From NCBI GenBank assembly GCA_020427155.1, contig JAGQOW010000004.1, positions 18,875 through 82,874 on the forward strand: a DNA stretch of 64,000 nucleotides, read 5' to 3'. Shown here piece after piece: positions 62,851-64,000 of this stretch. The DNA comes from Planctomycetales bacterium. GTDB lineage: Bacteria; Planctomycetota; Planctomycetia; Pirellulales; Lacipirellulaceae. The position numbers were made by a program, and so were the translations under genes. The notes below the pieces were generated by a model that saw only the letters and a program-made list of their open reading frames with translations, was not told the origin of the DNA and made no database searches. Position 1 is the stretch's first letter, and the number at the start of each line of letters is the position of its first letter.

Positions 62851-63894
62851 ATGCCCGACCCTAAACAATACGTATCACTTCGTGACGCCGAGACTCCGTT
62901 GTTCGCTGGAATCGATGTCGGGGGCACGAACATCAAAATCGGTTTGGTCGACTGCCAGGGCCGGACACTCGCCTATCATACGATTCCCACCGAAGCAGAA
63001 CGCGGTCCGGAAGATGCTGCAGAACGCATGGGAGCCGGCGTAGGCCAGGTGATCAAACAGGCGGGGGCCGCTGAGCAGGACGTTGTGCATGTGGGTCTTG
63101 CGACCCCGGGCCCCCTGGACCTGAGCACAGGCATGTTGCTCACTCCTGGCAACTTGCCCGACTGGTGGAACTTTCCGATTCGAGATCGCGTGAGCCAACA
63201 CTGCCGGCGACCCGTGCGATACGCCAACGATGCCAACGCGGCCGCCTACGGCGAATACTGGAGCGGAGCCGGTTCGGAGTTCCACAGCATGGTCTTGCTG
63301 ACCCTTGGTACAGGAGTCGGCGGCGGGATCGTGGTTGGCGATACTCTGATCGAAGGGGCGCATGGATGCGGTAGCGAATGTGGCCACGTGTTGATTGATT
63401 CGAGCCCAGATGCGCGTCGCGACTCACTGGACAAGGCCGGCTCGCTCGAAGCGTACTGCGGCGCCTATGCGGTTGTCGGCCGCACCAATGATGCGCTCGA
63501 TGCGGGCCGCCCCAGCAGTCTGACCGAAGTTCGCGCTGAGAGGGAAATTACTCCGCTCGATGTTTCCAACGCTGCCGAAGCTGGTGACTCGTTGGCTCGT
63601 GAAATCGTGTTGGAAACGGCACGCTATCTCGCGCTGGGCATCATCACACTGATCCACACGATCGATCCCGATAGTGTCGTGCTTGGCGGCGCGATGACCT
63701 TCGGCGGCGCAGGTCATCCGCTGGGCGAAGAGTTCTTGCAGCAGCTGCGCGATGAAGTTCGACCCCGTCTGCTTCACTCTCTACAAGAGGTCCTGCAGAT
63801 AGACTTTGCTCAGCTTGGCGGCGATGCAGGCTACATCGGCGCCGCAGGATTAGCCCGGTTGGAGTACTTGCAAAAGAACACTACTGACAGATGA
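62851..63894 (+). CDS. ROK-family sugar kinase without the zinc cysteines
   Basis: A 347-residue cytosolic kinase of the ROK family (glucokinase or amino-sugar kinase). The phosphate-1 motif is FAGIDVGGTNIKIGLVD near 20-35, ATPGPLDLSTG and NDANAAAYGEYWSG are the sugar-site blocks (Asn, Asp), and LLTLGTGVGGGIVVGD is the phosphate-2 loop. In ROK kinases the sequence after EIGH contains CxCGxxGCxE, which holds a zinc ion. Here the region reads ECGHVLIDSSPDARRDSLDKAGSLEAY, so the three Cys ligands have gone, although the His and the LEAY end remain. The ATG at 62851 is used; a TTG at 62815 would add 12 residues. Glucose is the usual substrate, but with the altered site this is uncertain. Confidence 0.85.
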   Translation: MPDPKQYVSLRDAETPLFAGIDVGGTNIKIGLVDCQGRTLAYHTIPTEAERGPEDAAERMGAGVGQVIKQAGAAEQDVVHVGLATPGPLDLSTGMLLTPGNLPDWWNFPIRDRVSQHCRRPVRYANDANAAAYGEYWSGAGSEFHSMVLLTLGTGVGGGIVVGDTLIEGAHGCGSECGHVLIDSSPDARRDSLDKAGSLEAYCGAYAVVGRTNDALDAGRPSSLTEVRAEREITPLDVSNAAEAGDSLAREIVLETARYLALGIITLIHTIDPDSVVLGGAMTFGGAGHPLGEEFLQQLRDEVRPRLLHSLQEVLQIDFAQLGGDAGYIGAAGLARLEYLQKNTTDR

Positions 63895-64000
63895 GTTGCA
63901 AGTCGAACCGGCAGCACCCTTTCGTTGGTCATCGAGTCACTGGTCTTTGGAGAATCTTCGTAACACCACCTTCCTTCTGTACGTCGACTCGCTGCGCGAG

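Noticed and set aside
1..64000. Search for tRNA, rRNA, CRISPR arrays, insertion sequences, integrases and phage genes
   Set aside because: I saw no T-loop-like GTTCRANYC arrangement with a matching acceptor stem, no rRNA landmarks, no regularly spaced repeats and no transposase or integrase motif. Short matches found were inside coding genes.

Overview
The window looks like chromosomal DNA of a planctomycete, most likely of the Pirellulales. The evidence is the mix of families: a DUF1559 pseudopilin-like protein with its small lipoprotein, several PEP-CTERM proteins carrying dockerin-like calcium repeats, a CHAT/TPR protein, a DUF5690 transporter, very long secreted proteins without recognisable family, and frequent GTG/TTG starts. 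I see no rRNA, tRNA, CRISPR array, transposase or phage gene. Both ends are cut: a membrane-anchored protein runs off the left edge, and the right edge is intergenic.

Layout. 1-1.1 kb: truncated gene, a VTT/DedA-like membrane protein and a long inverted repeat. 1.3-8.5 kb (minus): divergent GTP-type PEP carboxykinase, a PEP-CTERM phytase-esterase-like protein, a DUF1569 protein and a CHAT protein. 8.9-16 kb: small lipoprotein, GNAT-like acyltransferase, a CinA-like/NMNAT-like fusion, exported nucleoside hydrolase, glycosyltransferase and DUF5690 transporter. 16-20 kb (minus): two PEP-CTERM proteins flanking a DUF1559-lipoprotein pair. 20.3-28.9 kb: a coherent cluster for salvage of the cell-wall sugar N-acetylmuramic acid (XylR-like regulator, AnmK, BadF-type sugar kinase, MurQ, sodium:solute symporter, and an AmiE-like plus NamZ fusion). 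29-37.3 kb: two large PEP-CTERM surface proteins, a small exported protein, a gene-poor stretch with a candidate structured RNA, and a small PEP-CTERM protein. 37.8-49.4 kb: inositol monophosphatase, then two overlapping giant genes of 1144 and 2421 codons that appear to be made of three related secreted and membrane-anchored units. 49.6-58.2 kb: HTH protein, reduced GT2 protein, HisI-RidA pair, acidic membrane protein, thioredoxin-protease fusion, methionyl-tRNA synthetase. 58.2-63.9 kb: tandem paralogous exported proteins, an alanine-rich coiled-coil lipoprotein and a ROK-family kinase that lacks the usual zinc cysteines.

The clearest functional unit is the 20.3-28.9 kb cluster. A secreted two-domain enzyme would strip peptides and release MurNAc from glycan ends, the symporter would bring the sugar in, the kinase would phosphorylate it and MurQ would convert MurNAc-6-phosphate to GlcNAc-6-phosphate, while AnmK would feed in anhydro-MurNAc. 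The sequence supports the individual families; the substrate of the symporter and kinase and the regulator's ligand are inferred from context.

Starts were chosen from Shine-Dalgarno-like sequences, signal peptides and domain limits, and in many cases are shorter than the longest open frame. No similarity search was run; family names rest on recognised motifs.
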